Source: Mucilaginibacter sp. SMC90
GTDB lineage: Bacteria; Bacteroidota; Bacteroidia; Sphingobacteriales; Sphingobacteriaceae
Assembly (NCBI RefSeq): GCF_022811725.1
Contig: NZ_CP094527.1
Coordinates: forward strand, 1,550,001-1,614,000
DNA: 64,000 nucleotides
Reading direction: 5' to 3'
In this document: positions 1 through 11,300 of the stretch, piece by piece
Numbering within the stretch: position 1 is the first letter of the stretch
Layout: every line of letters starts with the position of its first letter
Position numbers and translations under genes: made by a program
The notes under the pieces: model-generated
Told to the model about the DNA's origin: nothing
Databases searched by the model: none
What the model saw: only the letters and a program-made list of their open reading frames with translations

Positions 1-22
1 TACTACCCACATAAATTAAAAA

Positions 23-2329
23 ATGAAAAAGTATTTTTCAAGCAGGCTCGTTATAGCCGTGATGCCGTTTTGCGTGGCGTTAATGCCTTATAATAAGGTG
101 TTGGCACAAAGCAAAACCGAAGATGCAAAAATGAACGCCTATGTTAAAGGCCTGATGAGTAAAATGACCCTTGATGAAAAAATAGGGCAGCTTAACCTGG
201 TAACCATCGGGGCGGCAACAACAGGATCGGTAGTAAATAAAGGGGTTGAAGAAAATATTAAAAAAGGATCAATAGGTGGTGTGTTTGGTGTTTGGGGCAC
301 GGCACAAACCCGCCAGATCCAGGATATAGCCGTAAAAAATTCAAGACTGCATATTCCGCTTATTTTTGGTTTGGATGTTATCCACGGGCATCGTACTATT
401 TTTCCTATTCCGTTGGGTATGTCGGCTACGTGGGATATGGGCCTGATCAAGCAATCGGCACAAATTGCAGCAAAAGAAGCAACCGGCGAAGGTTTGAACT
501 GGGTGTTTTCGCCAATGGTTGATATAGCGAGAGATCCGCGCTGGGGCCGTATCTCAGAAGGCTCGGGCGAGGACCCATGGTATGGTTCGCAGGTAGCCAA
601 AGCTATGGTTCAGGGTTACCAGGGAGCCAATATGAAAGATGCTGATGCGGTAATGGCCTGTGTTAAGCACTTTGCGCTATATGGTGGCGCAGAAGCCGGT
701 CGTGAGTATAACACCGTTGATATGAGCCGCATTAAAATGTACCAGGATTATCTGCCGCCATATAAAGCAGCAGTTGATGCAGGCGCAGGCAGTTTCATGA
801 GCTCGTTCAACACGGTTGATGGTGTACCTGCAACGGTTAACCAATGGTTGTTAACAGATTTGTTGAGAAAACAATGGGGCTTTAAAGGTTTCGTGGTATC
901 TGATTATACAGCAGTAAACGAAGTGATTGATCATGGCCTTGGCGATTTGCAAACGGTATCTGCCCTTGCCCTTAAAGCCGGTTTGGATATGGACATGGTA
1001 GGAGAGGGCTTTTTGAAAACTTTAAAAAACTCGCTTACTCAAAAGAAAATAACCCAGCAGGAAATTGACCTGGCCTGCCAGCGCGTATTGGAAGCCAAGT
1101 ATAAATTGGGCTTGTTTGATAATCCTTATAAATCGATGGATGCCAATAAGGAAGCTAAAGAAGAGCTATCGACTGCAAACCGTGCTGCCGCAAGGGAGAT
1201 CACTAAACACTCCTTTGTATTATTAAAAAATGATAACCAAACACTTCCGTTAAAAAAAGGTGGCAGTATTGCATTGGTAGGCCCGTTGGCCGATAATCAC
1301 CGCGATATGCTGGGTACATGGGTTATTGCCGGCGAATGGGAGAAATCAGTAAGCGTAATGGAGGGTATTAAAAATGTGGTGGGCAACAATGTTACTATTA
1401 ATTACGCCAAAGGTGCTAACGTAACTGAAGACAGCCTGTTTATTAAAAGGCTGAACTTTGGCCCTGGGATGGTTTCTTTAGATGCTAAGCCTGCCGATGA
1501 ACTGCTGAAAGAAGCAGTTGACGCTGCCAAAAAATCTGATGTGATTGTGGCCGTGGTCGGCGAATCGCAAAGCATGTCGGGCGAGTCGTCAAGCCGTTCG
1601 GATATTGATATTCCTGAAAGCCAGAAAAACATGCTAAAGGAACTTTCAAAATTGGGCAAGCCAATGGTGATCGTTTTGTTTAACGGCCGCCCGCTTACTT
1701 TAACCTGGGAGGATAAACACGCTAATGCTATACTTGACGTTTGGGCACCGGGTACCGAGGCCGGTAATGCTATAGCAGATGTATTATTTGGTGACTATAA
1801 CCCTGCAGGTAAATTAACAGCTACCTTCCCGCGTAGCGTAGGCCAGATACCTATCTATTATAACCACAAAAATACAGGCAGGCCGTACAAAGGTGGTCCT
1901 TCAAAGTTCAGGTCAAATTATCTTGATATTTCAAATGATCCGCTTTATCCGTTTGGTTACGGTTTAAGTTATACAACCTTTAACTACAGTGCGGTTAGCG
2001 TAAGTAAAAATAAATTGAAGGGAAATGAAACCTTAACGGCTACTGTTACTGTTACGAATACCGGCAAATATGCCGGCGAAGAAGTGGTACAATTGTACAT
2101 CAGCGATCCTGTTGCAAGCATCAGCCGTTCGGTAAAAGAACTTAAAGGCTATCAGAAAATAAGCCTGCAGCCAGGGGCTTCAAAACAGGTAAGCTTCAAC
2201 ATTACCCCTGAGCAATTAAAGTTTTATAACAGCCAGCTTAAGTACGATTGGGAGCCTGGTGAATTTGTTGTGCAGGTAGGCACAAATTCGGCAGATACGC
2301 ATAGTGCATCGGTTTGGTGGGCTAAATAA
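23..2329 (+). CDS. bglX: Glycoside hydrolase family 3 beta-glucosidase, BglX-like
   Basis: A 768-residue exported enzyme that should release terminal beta-linked glucose (or a related sugar) from oligosaccharides in the periplasm. A signal peptide ends near VLAQ (residue 29). The GH3 N-terminal barrel carries the KHF and VSDY motifs, with the nucleophile Asp near residue 294. The second domain has the SGESSSR loop with the likely acid/base Glu near 521, and a fibronectin-III-like domain fills the last ~80 residues. Length and domain order match complete BglX proteins. It lies upstream of the SusC/SusD genes but is separated from them by a terminator and 930 bases, so it is probably transcribed separately, perhaps with genes left of the window. 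The exact glycan specificity cannot be read from sequence. Confidence 0.93.
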   Translation: MKKYFSSRLVIAVMPFCVALMPYNKVLAQSKTEDAKMNAYVKGLMSKMTLDEKIGQLNLVTIGAATTGSVVNKGVEENIKKGSIGGVFGVWGTAQTRQIQDIAVKNSRLHIPLIFGLDVIHGHRTIFPIPLGMSATWDMGLIKQSAQIAAKEATGEGLNWVFSPMVDIARDPRWGRISEGSGEDPWYGSQVAKAMVQGYQGANMKDADAVMACVKHFALYGGAEAGREYNTVDMSRIKMYQDYLPPYKAAVDAGAGSFMSSFNTVDGVPATVNQWLLTDLLRKQWGFKGFVVSDYTAVNEVIDHGLGDLQTVSALALKAGLDMDMVGEGFLKTLKNSLTQKKITQQEIDLACQRVLEAKYKLGLFDNPYKSMDANKEAKEELSTANRAAAREITKHSFVLLKNDNQTLPLKKGGSIALVGPLADNHRDMLGTWVIAGEWEKSVSVMEGIKNVVGNNVTINYAKGANVTEDSLFIKRLNFGPGMVSLDAKPADELLKEAVDAAKKSDVIVAVVGESQSMSGESSSRSDIDIPESQKNMLKELSKLGKPMVIVLFNGRPLTLTWEDKHANAILDVWAPGTEAGNAIADVLFGDYNPAGKLTATFPRSVGQIPIYYNHKNTGRPYKGGPSKFRSNYLDISNDPLYPFGYGLSYTTFNYSAVSVSKNKLKGNETLTATVTVTNTGKYAGEEVVQLYISDPVASISRSVKELKGYQKISLQPGASKQVSFNITPEQLKFYNSQLKYDWEPGEFVVQVGTNSADTHSASVWWAK

Positions 2330-2407
2330 TGCCATTTAAAGTATAATACATTTTTGGCACTTTGTTAAAAATAGCAAAGTTATTTTTTGATACACAAAAA
2401 TATCTGG

Positions 2408-2448
2408 ACAGCACCGGTAAGCAAATTTTACCGGTGCTGTTTTATTTT
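2408..2448 (+). terminator. Rho-independent terminator of the GH3 gene
   Basis: A 13-base stem (ACAGCACCGGTAA with its exact complement at 2428-2440) closes a 7-base loop and is followed by a T-rich tract. It lies 79 bases past the bglX stop codon. Confidence 0.85.
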
Positions 2449-2493
2449 AGAAAAAGTGTGTAAAATGTTGTGTAATTGATGTGAAATCGATTG

Positions 2494-2587
2494 CAATAAA
2501 TGTTAATTGAACATTTATTGTTCGAAAAGCACCGCTTGTGTAAATGTAAATTCAACATTTATTAATGTATAATTAATAATAAATGTT
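2494..2587. promoter_or_regulatory. Two inverted repeats of AACATTTATT, possible operators
   Basis: The first is an 11-base perfect inverted repeat (CAATAAATGTT at 2494-2504, AACATTTATTG at 2510-2520, 5-base spacer). The second uses the same half-site (AACATTTATT at 2554-2563, AATAAATGTT at 2578-2587, 14-base spacer). Four copies of one 10-mer in 94 bases, arranged as two dyads, look like binding sites for a dimeric regulator. The regulator is not identifiable, and AT-rich composition makes chance partly possible. Confidence 0.45.
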
Positions 2588-3262
2588 GCCCTGACAGTAT
2601 TGCAATGTATGATGATATTTTAACACTTTTGTAAATTGCAGCAATTTGTCTTTGTGCATTAAAATTGAATCAAAATATTGAAGGTAACATATCCGTTACC
2701 CTTATATTTATTGTTTTAATAAATTTTGCAGAACGGTTATTGAACAATAGCAACATTTTTACAATGCGATATTTTTAAAAAAATAAGTCATGTGTTAATA
2801 ATGTGTTAATGAAAAGTGTTCGATTTGTAATTTTAGTGGATAAATCGACCAATAAATAATTAATTTATAAATCTGCTTTTCTTACTTGTGTATCCAGTAC
2901 ACACTAATTACATTAGTTCCATAGCCAATATAAATTTCTGTTAAAACAGAAATCGCCCAAAATCTAATATTATTATAACATTTCAACTTTAAAACTGCTT
3001 CAGTTGCGGAAGCATAAAAAAGGTGAAAAAACGGATAAAAAGTTTAAAATTTATACGAGAGAAGATCATATGATAAAACTTTTACATTTTTTACTTTCCC
3101 CCACTTCATCTTTAACCAATCTGTTTAACAGGGCTCATCTCACAATTGCCCCGCTAAAATTGGTTACCCGCAAGTGTGCAATTTTTCATTTTAAAACATA
3201 GCACCCCAGTTATCGACTTAAAAGCTTAAATCAAATATATTAATCAACTAAATCTCAATCTC

Positions 3263-6200
3263 ATGTTTAAAAGTTTACTCCTGAAAGGAAGATACTTGGG
3301 TTTGCTGCTATGCTGCCTGGTATCTTCATTGGTAGTTACAGCACAAACAAAGTACAAAGGTAAGGTTATCGGCTCCGACGATAAATTGCCTATTGTTGGC
3401 GCATCTATACGCCTCAAAGGTACAAGTACCGGTACTGTAACTGATGTTAACGGTGAATTCACCTTAACCCTGAGCCCGGGCAATACCCTGGTGGTTACTT
3501 ATATCGGTTATCAAAGTACCGAAATTAAAGTAGGAACTGATGTAAACCTGCGCATCACGCTGCAATCGGGCAGCAGCTCACTTAATGAGGTGGTGGTAAC
3601 AGGTTATACCGCTCAGCGTAAAAAGGACATCACGGGCTCGGTAGCGGTAGTTAACGTAGCAAGTTTAAAAACTGTACCTGCGGCCAACACTGCTTCCCTG
3701 TTACAGGGCCAGGCAGCTGGTGTAACTGTAGTTAACTCGGGTAACCCGGGTGGTGGTGCTACTGTTAACGTACGTGGTGTAGGCTCTATCTTCAGTACTG
3801 CACCTCTTGTGATGATCGACGGTGTTCAGGGATCATTAAATGATATCAACCCCAATGATATCGAATCTATCCAGGTACTGAAAGACGGTTCGGCTTCAAT
3901 TTACGGTGTGCGTGGTTCAAACGGTGTAGTTGTGGTAACCACTAAAAGAGGTAAATCAGGAGCCGCTACAATCACTTACGATGCATTTTATGGTACTCAG
4001 CGCCCTTTAGCTGATGGCTTTAAACTGGCAGATACCAAAACTTATGTTCAAGCTATTTATGAATCATTCTTAAATACGCCTAAAAATGATGGTACTGGTA
4101 ATTCTTTAGGTGTTAACTCTCAATATGATCCGCAGGGAACAGGTACCTGGACCATTCCGGATTTTATTACGCCTGCCGGTGCTAAAAATGGTGATCCTAA
4201 AACAGACCCTTCATCTTATTTGCTGAACCCGTTCACTGCTGATAATCAAATTACCAGGGCAAATAAACAAGGTACCGACTGGTTTCACGAGGTATTTAAA
4301 CCAGCTCCGATTCAAAGCCATAACATTACTGCAAGCGGTGGCAGCGAAAAATCAACCTATTTGATGTCTGTTAACTACTTTAACCAACAAGGTACGCTTA
4401 TCGATACCTACTTTAAACGTTATTCGGTAAGGGCTAATACCCAGTTTGCAATTGGTAATCACATCCGTGTTGGTGAAAATGCTTACATTTTCTACAAAAG
4501 GTCTCCAAACCTGAGCAATAACCAAAACGAAGGCAACGCCATTTCCTACATTTATCGTGAACCACCTATAATTCCGGTTTATGACATTATGGGCAATTTT
4601 GCCGGTACAAGGTCAGGAAGCCTGGGTAACTCAAGTAACCCTGTTGCTGTTCAGGAACGTAAAAAGAACGACAGGAACAATAACTGGGATATAGTTGGTA
4701 ACCTGTATGCCGAAGTTGACTTCCTTAAACACTTCACAATCCGCAGCCAGTTTGGTGGTAGTGTTGATAATTACTACTATTATTATTACACTGTACCTGC
4801 TTATGAAAACTCAGAAGGTAACACTTCAACCAATGGTTTCACCGAAGTTGCAGGTTACAACAGCAAATACACCTGGACCAACACGTTAAACTATAAGCAA
4901 CAGTTTGGTAAGCACAATGTTAACTTATTGCTGGGTTCTGAAGCGGTTACTACTTATCAGCGCGGTATCCGTGCAGGCGGTGGTAACTACAATATTTCTT
5001 TTGACCCTAATTATGTTACGGTTGCAAATGGTGCCAACCCTCCAAGCAATGGTGTTGACCAGTTGTTTGACGCAGGCTTGCTATCTTACTTTGCAAAACT
5101 TGATTATACATTTGATGACAAGTATATTGTTAGCGGTACTGTACGCCGTGACGGTGCTTCTTACTTCTATACAGGTTATCGTTGGGGTACTTTCCCGGCA
5201 GCCAGTCTTGGTTGGAGGATTTCTAAAGAATCGTTCATGAAAGATATCAGCTGGCTTAACGATTTAAAGCTGCGTGTTAGTTATGGTAAATTAGGTTCAT
5301 TGGCTGGTGTTGAAACCAGGTTGAGCAACGCTTATGATTTATACAAACAATCAAATGGTAATGCCAACTATGATATCAATGGTACAGGTAATTCAACCGT
5401 TACAGGTTTATACCGCTTCCAGGCTGGTAACACCCAAACATCATGGGAAAATGATATTATCAAAAACATTGGTTTTGATATGACCTTGTTAAACAACAGG
5501 TTAGATATATCTGCCGAGTATTTCCGTAAATCGGTAACCGGTTTGTTATTTCAAAGTAAAAACCCCGCAACAACCCTGGCACCGCTTAACGTAGAGAACG
5601 CGCCGTTTGTTAATGGTGGTAATATCCTGAATACTGGTTTTGATGTTACAGCTAACTATCATGGTAATATAGGCAACGATTTCAAATTTGATCTTGGTTT
5701 AAACTTAAGCCATTACAAAAACCTTGTAAAAGATTTGAACGGTGCTAAATATATCAACTATAACAGTGCTGGTTCAACCCGTATCCAAAACTTTGTGAGG
5801 TTACAACCAGGCCAGGCTGTGAGTGCGTTTTATGGCTATAAAGTTATCGGCCTGTATCGTGACGCGGCCGATATTGCAGCATCGCCAACTGATGGTAATG
5901 CAAGACCAGGTTTGTTCAAATACGCCGATGTTAACGGCGACGGTAAAATCACTGTTGATGATAAAACATTTATCGGTGACCCTAACCCGAAAGTTACCAC
6001 TGGCTTTACGCTTAATATGAGCTATAAAAACTTTGATTTCAATGCTTTCCTTTATGGTTCATTTGGTGCTAAATTATTCAACTACGTTAAATACTGGACT
6101 TACTTCCCTCAGGTATTTACCGGTAACGTAAGTGCTGATATATTAGGCCCTAAAGTATGGCGCCCGGGTGCTGATAACAGCAAAGCAACTATCCCTGTAT

Positions 6201-6511
6201 TAACCAGGATAGCTAACGCTGATAACACAGGCGAGCCAAATTCATGGTATCTTGAAAATGGTAATTATTTAAGACTTAAATCATTAACTTTAGGCTATAC
6301 TATCCCTAATGCAACAATTAAAAGCTTAGGTATCAAAAAACTGCGTGTTTACTTCCTGGCTAACAACTTGTTTACCATTACTAAATACAGCGGTTTAGAT
6401 CCTGAGCTGCAGCCATCTAATATAAACGACAATACAAGTACCGGTATCGACTTTGGTAACTATCCGGCAAATCAAAAGATATACAATATTGGTGTTAATG
6501 CCACTTTTTAA
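3263..6511 (+). CDS. SusC/RagA-family TonB-linked outer membrane transporter
   Basis: A 1082-residue TonB-dependent porin that would import the oligosaccharide captured by its SusD partner. A signal peptide ends near VVTAQ (residue 28). A carboxypeptidase-regulatory-like beta-sandwich follows (about 30-110), then the SusC signature around SLNEVVVTGY and the plug domain with the VLKDGSASIYG-type motif to about residue 235, and the remaining ~850 residues form the barrel, ending in an aromatic terminal strand (NATF). There is no N-terminal STN domain, so it is not a FecI/FecR-type signal-transducing receptor. The susD gene starts 26 bases downstream, giving a classical susCD operon. The adjoining GH3 and GH2 enzymes suggest a glycan substrate; the identity is open. 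Confidence 0.96.
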   Translation: MFKSLLLKGRYLGLLLCCLVSSLVVTAQTKYKGKVIGSDDKLPIVGASIRLKGTSTGTVTDVNGEFTLTLSPGNTLVVTYIGYQSTEIKVGTDVNLRITLQSGSSSLNEVVVTGYTAQRKKDITGSVAVVNVASLKTVPAANTASLLQGQAAGVTVVNSGNPGGGATVNVRGVGSIFSTAPLVMIDGVQGSLNDINPNDIESIQVLKDGSASIYGVRGSNGVVVVTTKRGKSGAATITYDAFYGTQRPLADGFKLADTKTYVQAIYESFLNTPKNDGTGNSLGVNSQYDPQGTGTWTIPDFITPAGAKNGDPKTDPSSYLLNPFTADNQITRANKQGTDWFHEVFKPAPIQSHNITASGGSEKSTYLMSVNYFNQQGTLIDTYFKRYSVRANTQFAIGNHIRVGENAYIFYKRSPNLSNNQNEGNAISYIYREPPIIPVYDIMGNFAGTRSGSLGNSSNPVAVQERKKNDRNNNWDIVGNLYAEVDFLKHFTIRSQFGGSVDNYYYYYYTVPAYENSEGNTSTNGFTEVAGYNSKYTWTNTLNYKQQFGKHNVNLLLGSEAVTTYQRGIRAGGGNYNISFDPNYVTVANGANPPSNGVDQLFDAGLLSYFAKLDYTFDDKYIVSGTVRRDGASYFYTGYRWGTFPAASLGWRISKESFMKDISWLNDLKLRVSYGKLGSLAGVETRLSNAYDLYKQSNGNANYDINGTGNSTVTGLYRFQAGNTQTSWENDIIKNIGFDMTLLNNRLDISAEYFRKSVTGLLFQSKNPATTLAPLNVENAPFVNGGNILNTGFDVTANYHGNIGNDFKFDLGLNLSHYKNLVKDLNGAKYINYNSAGSTRIQNFVRLQPGQAVSAFYGYKVIGLYRDAADIAASPTDGNARPGLFKYADVNGDGKITVDDKTFIGDPNPKVTTGFTLNMSYKNFDFNAFLYGSFGAKLFNYVKYWTYFPQVFTGNVSADILGPKVWRPGADNSKATIPVLTRIANADNTGEPNSWYLENGNYLRLKSLTLGYTIPNATIKSLGIKKLRVYFLANNLFTITKYSGLDPELQPSNINDNTSTGIDFGNYPANQKIYNIGVNATF

Positions 6512-6537
6512 TACGTAAAAATTTTATAAACAGAGTT

Positions 6538-8307
6538 ATGAAAAAATTACAAATGAAACTATACATACCAATAGCATTACTGCTGGTATGCCTGGTGTAC
6601 GCTTGTCGCAAAAATATATTGGACAGGCCTATCCTCCAGAGTTTGAGCCCCAATATTATAGCTAATAAAACCGGGGTTGAGAGTTTGTTGATAGGTACTT
6701 ACTCACTTTTGGATGGTGTAGGTGGTATTGGTGGTGGTATCAACGCGGCCGGTTCAAACTGGTTATTTGGTAGTGTTGCTGCCGGTGATGCTTACAAAGG
6801 TTCAGAACCATCAGATGGTGGTAACGATGCCTTACCTGTAGGTAACTTTAACTATACAACGTCAAATCCTTATATCTCATCAAAATATACATTGTGCTTT
6901 AACGGTGTAAGCCGCGCTAATGACGTGTTGCGTACAATCCCGTTAGCTAAAGACCTCAGTGCCGATGATATAAAAAGGATCACTGGTGAAGCCCGTTTCT
7001 TAAGAGGCTATTACTATATGGAGCTTAAGAAAATGTATAACATGATCCCTTATGTTGACGAAACTGTTACTGATGCCAATCAGCCTAATGATAAGGATAT
7101 CTGGCCTAACATTGAGGCCGATCTGCAGGCTGGTATTGACAACATCCCTGCGCTGCAGTCACAAAAAGGCCGCGCTAATAAATGGATAGCTACAGCTTAC
7201 CTGGCAAAAGCCAAAATGTTCCAGCACAAGTTTGCCGAAGCAAAAACATTATTTGACAACCTGATAGCTAATGGTACAAAACCAAGCGGGGATCATTTTG
7301 CATTGAACGATAACATGCAAAAGAACTTCAGCCCGCAAGCTGGTCAAAAAAATAGTGTTGAATCGGTATTTGCTGCACAGGCATCAGTTAATGATAACTC
7401 GGGCGGTAATAACGGTAATACAGGCGATGAGTTGAATTTCCCTTATAACAGCGGTCCTGGTGCATGCTGCGGTTGGTTTAACCCTTCACAATCATTAGGT
7501 AACTCTTATAAAACCGATGCCAATGGCTTGCCGTTGTTTACAACATTTAACGATGGTAAAAGAGTAAGTGGTAAAACTGATCCTTACACAGGTACTGTTG
7601 ACCCTCGTATTGATGTTACTATGGGACGTCCTAATATCCCTTATCTTGACTGGGGCAATCCTCCGGCCAGCTGGATCCGTGACCCTACAAACGGTGTTTT
7701 CAACCCACGTAAAAACGTTTATTCATCTGCCGAAAAAGGTACCAATTCAAGTACTGAAAATTATTGGGCAGCTAATGAGGTAACCTCAAACAATGTTAAC
7801 TTAATGCGTTGGAGCGATGTTCTTTTAATGGCGGCCGAAGCTGAAGTTGAAGTTGGAAGTACTGATAAAGCTTTAGAATATGTAAACCTGGTTCGTAACC
7901 GTGCTGCAAACCCTATTTGGTGGGTTTACAAAAACTCAACTTACGATCCGTCAAAATCTGAGTATACAACAAAAACAACTCCTGCTGATAATTATTTGGT
8001 TAAGCCTTATCCTGCAGGTGCGTTTGCCGACAAAAATTACGCACGTACAGCTATTCACTTCGAGCGTAAAATTGAATTGGCTATGGAAGGTCAGCGCTTC
8101 TTTGATTTACAGCGCTGGGATCAGGGCACGGGCAGCATGGCTACCGAGATCAATGCATTCTTTGCTTATGATGTTAACGTAAACTCACAGTTAACCGGTG
8201 CAAAATTCACTAAAGGCAGAAATGAGTATTATGCAATACCTCAAAATGAAATTGATCTTTCAGCTTCATTAGGGTCTGGAAAATTGAAACAAAATCCTGG
8301 TTATTAA
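6538..8307 (+). CDS. SusD/RagB-family glycan-binding lipoprotein
   Basis: A 589-residue surface lipoprotein that would cap the SusC channel and bind the glycan. The N-terminus is a lipoprotein signal with lipobox LVYAC, followed by CRKN. The internal helices (for example ITGEARFLRGYYYMELKK) match the TPR-like region of SusD proteins. The C-terminal FERKIELAMEGQRFFDLQRW motif is highly typical of the family. Start was set at the ATG at 6538, giving an intact signal peptide. It is in one operon with susC (26-base gap) and is followed after 29 bases by a strong terminator. Confidence 0.96.
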   Translation: MKKLQMKLYIPIALLLVCLVYACRKNILDRPILQSLSPNIIANKTGVESLLIGTYSLLDGVGGIGGGINAAGSNWLFGSVAAGDAYKGSEPSDGGNDALPVGNFNYTTSNPYISSKYTLCFNGVSRANDVLRTIPLAKDLSADDIKRITGEARFLRGYYYMELKKMYNMIPYVDETVTDANQPNDKDIWPNIEADLQAGIDNIPALQSQKGRANKWIATAYLAKAKMFQHKFAEAKTLFDNLIANGTKPSGDHFALNDNMQKNFSPQAGQKNSVESVFAAQASVNDNSGGNNGNTGDELNFPYNSGPGACCGWFNPSQSLGNSYKTDANGLPLFTTFNDGKRVSGKTDPYTGTVDPRIDVTMGRPNIPYLDWGNPPASWIRDPTNGVFNPRKNVYSSAEKGTNSSTENYWAANEVTSNNVNLMRWSDVLLMAAEAEVEVGSTDKALEYVNLVRNRAANPIWWVYKNSTYDPSKSEYTTKTTPADNYLVKPYPAGAFADKNYARTAIHFERKIELAMEGQRFFDLQRWDQGTGSMATEINAFFAYDVNVNSQLTGAKFTKGRNEYYAIPQNEIDLSASLGSGKLKQNPGY

Positions 8308-8336
8308 TTAACCGTTGATTTTAAATATTTAACTTT

Positions 8337-8366
8337 AGGTGGAGATGGTTATCTCCACCTTTTTTT
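8337..8366 (+). terminator. Strong intrinsic terminator after susD
   Basis: A perfect 10-base stem (AGGTGGAGAT and ATCTCCACCT) closes a GGTT loop and runs straight into six T residues. The next gene starts only 18 bases after the T-tract, leaving little room for a separate promoter, so partial read-through into the lipoprotein cassette is likely. Confidence 0.9.
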
Positions 8367-8384
8367 ATAGTTTACTAACCAATA

Positions 8385-11300
8385 ATGAAGTACACCTTTC
8401 CCTTTGCATGCCTGGTTGCCGTTTTATTTGGCGCCTGTAAAAAAGCTACCCTTTTTGAACAGATCCCTTCTTCGCATTCGGGTATTACTTTTAATAATAA
8501 GATCATTGAAAATGACGCCATAAACCCGCTTACCAAACTTAATATTTACAATGGTGGTGGTGTAGGTATCGGCGATTTTAATAATGACGGGCTCCAGGAT
8601 ATTTATTTTGTTGCCAATGCCTCACCAAATAAACTTTACCTCAATAAAGGCGATATGAAGTTTGATGATGTTACATCAACTGCCGGGGTTGGCGGCAGCG
8701 GAGGATGGGGCAGGGGTGTGGCTGTGGTTGATATAAACAACGATGGCCTTATGGATATTTATGTGTGTTATACTTTGCTTGATGACTCGGTTAAGCGCAC
8801 TAATTTACTTTATGTAAACCAGGGGATAGGGAAAGACGGTGTACCGCGTTTTAAAGAAATGGCTAAGGAGTATGGCCTTAATATAAAGCTCCACTCAACA
8901 ATGGCATCGTTTTTTGATTATGATAACGATGGCGACCTGGATATGTACCTCACCGTTAATGAGGCCGTGGCAGGAGATAACCAAAGTACTTTCAGGCCTA
9001 TAATTACAAATGGAAGTCATCGTAGTACCGGGCAACTTTATCGCTGCGATTGGGATAGCACATTAAAACATCCGGTTTATACCAATGTATCCAAACAAGC
9101 CGGGATAGGAACCGAAGGATATGGTCATGCTGCTACCATCGTAGATATTAACCGCGATGGCTGGAAAGATATTTATGTAACCAACGACTTTTTAACAGAT
9201 AACATTCTATACATCAATAACGGCAATGGCACTTTTACTGATAAGGTGCAGGAGTATTTTAAACACACGGCCTTCAGTTCCATGGGGCAGGATATTGAGG
9301 ATGTGAACAACGATGGCCTTGCCGATGTTTTTGAGGTTGACATGAACCCCGAGGATAATTACCGCAAAAAGATGTTCATGCCACCTAATAACTACCAGGT
9401 ATTTCAAAACTTTGACAGGTATAAATACCAGTACCAATATACCCGCAATACCCTGCAGCTAAACAACGGCCCAAGGCTTGGCGGCAATGACTCCATCGGC
9501 GACCCTTCATTTAGCGATGTAGCTTTTTTAAGCGGTGTTGGCCAAACAGACTGGAGCTGGGGCCCTATGATAACTGATTTTGATAATGACGGTTACCGAG
9601 ATATTGTAATAACCAATGGCTATCCGAGGGATGTAACCGATCATGATTTTATAACTTTCAGGCAAATGGCTTACTCTGTGGCCTCAACCCAGCAAGTGCT
9701 TGACCAGATCCCGATTGTAAAAATACCTAATTATGCTTTCCGTAATACCAACGGTTTGCAGTTTGAAGATGTAACAAAAAGCTGGGGACTTGGCACCCCT
9801 TCATTTTCGAACGGATGCGCCTATGCCGACCTGGACAACGACGGCACCATGGATATGATTGTTAATAATATCGATGACGAGGCATTCATCTATAAAAACA
9901 CATCCCGTAAAAATGCAATAAACAACAGTAACTACTTACATATACAATTTCATGGCGGTCCTAAAAATTTGAATGGGCTGGGAGCTTTTGCCGATATTTA
10001 TTATGATCAAGGTAAACACCAGTACTATGAAAACACGCCATACCGTGGTTATTTATCAACTATACAGGATATTGCCCATTTTGGTTTGGGCAGTGTATCT
10101 AAACTTGATTCGGTGGTGATCCGCTGGAATAATGGCAAAAAGCAGGTGCTTACCAATGTAAAGGCAAACCAAACGCTCCGGGTTAAAATTGATGATGCAA
10201 AGCTTGATTATACCAATAAGCAGCAACCGGCTGATAACATTGCATTATTTAAAGATGTAACCAAATCGGCAGGTATAACTTACAAGCATAATGATCAGGA
10301 CTATATAGATTTTAATGATCAAAAGTTACTTCCGCATAAGTTGTCGGAGTATACGCCTGCGGTTGCGGTTGGCGATGTAGACGGCAACGGTTTTGACGAC
10401 ATGGTGGTTGGCGGCACTACCAAATATCCGGCCCAGCTATTATTACAGCAGGCCAGCGGCAAATTTGTTCAGCGCGATCTGGTGCCCCGGCCTAAAGTTG
10501 TAGCCCCTGTTAGCAATCCTAATGATATGGCACATATGATATCGCCTGTGAGGGTTAAAGACGAAGGCATGTTGCTTTTTGATGCCGACGGCGACGGCGA
10601 CCTTGATCTTTATGTTGCCAGCGGCGGTTATGAAAGCGAATCCGGTTCATCAAATTACCAGGACAGGCTTTATGTTAACGATGGTAAAGGCAACTTCAGC
10701 CTTCAGCCTGATGCCTTGCCTAAAAATTTCACCAGCAAGCTTTGCGTAAAAGCTGCAGATATAAACCGCGATGGTAAAATGGACTTGTTTATATCGGGCC
10801 GTGTTGATCCTAAAAATTATCCTAAACCGGTATCAAGTTTCATTTTGCGTAACGATAGCAAAAATGGTGTTATTAAATTTACAGACGTATCTGCATCAGC
10901 CGCAAAAGACTTGAACAATGTAGGGTTAGTTTGTGATGCTACCTTTACCGATTTTAATAACGATGGCTGGCCTGATCTTATCCTTACAGGTGAGTGGATG
11001 CCGATCACTTTCCTCAAAAATGATCATGGCATTTATAAAAATGTAACACAAAGCACAGGCGTTGAAAATAAACTTGGCTGGTGGAATACTATTGCCTCCG
11101 GCGATTTTGATCACGACGGTGATACGGATTATATTGTTGGTAATACTGGTCTTAATACTTTTTACAAGGCAAGCGATCAATACCCGATTTATATTACTGC
11201 CAAAGATTTTGACAACAATGGCAGCTATGACGCTTTTCCTTCAGTGTTCCTGAAAGATCAGCAGGGACAGCTTCAGGAATTTCCGGCTTTTGGTCGCGAT

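Larger units (their letters stand above)
2330..3262. other. Long AT-rich intergenic region upstream of susC
   Basis: No convincing gene is present in this 933-base gap. It holds the bglX terminator, two AACATTTATT inverted repeats, a TGTGTA-N5-TACACA inverted repeat at 2887-2903 and a near-perfect palindrome ATTTCTGTT-AA-AACAGAAAT at 2934-2953. The length and the symmetry elements suggest a regulated promoter region for the susC operon; the promoter itself could not be placed with confidence. Confidence 0.6.

Noticed and set aside
3004..3201. 65-codon frame upstream of susC
   Set aside because: It starts with TTG, has no plausible domain and lies in an AT-rich control region; no support for translation.
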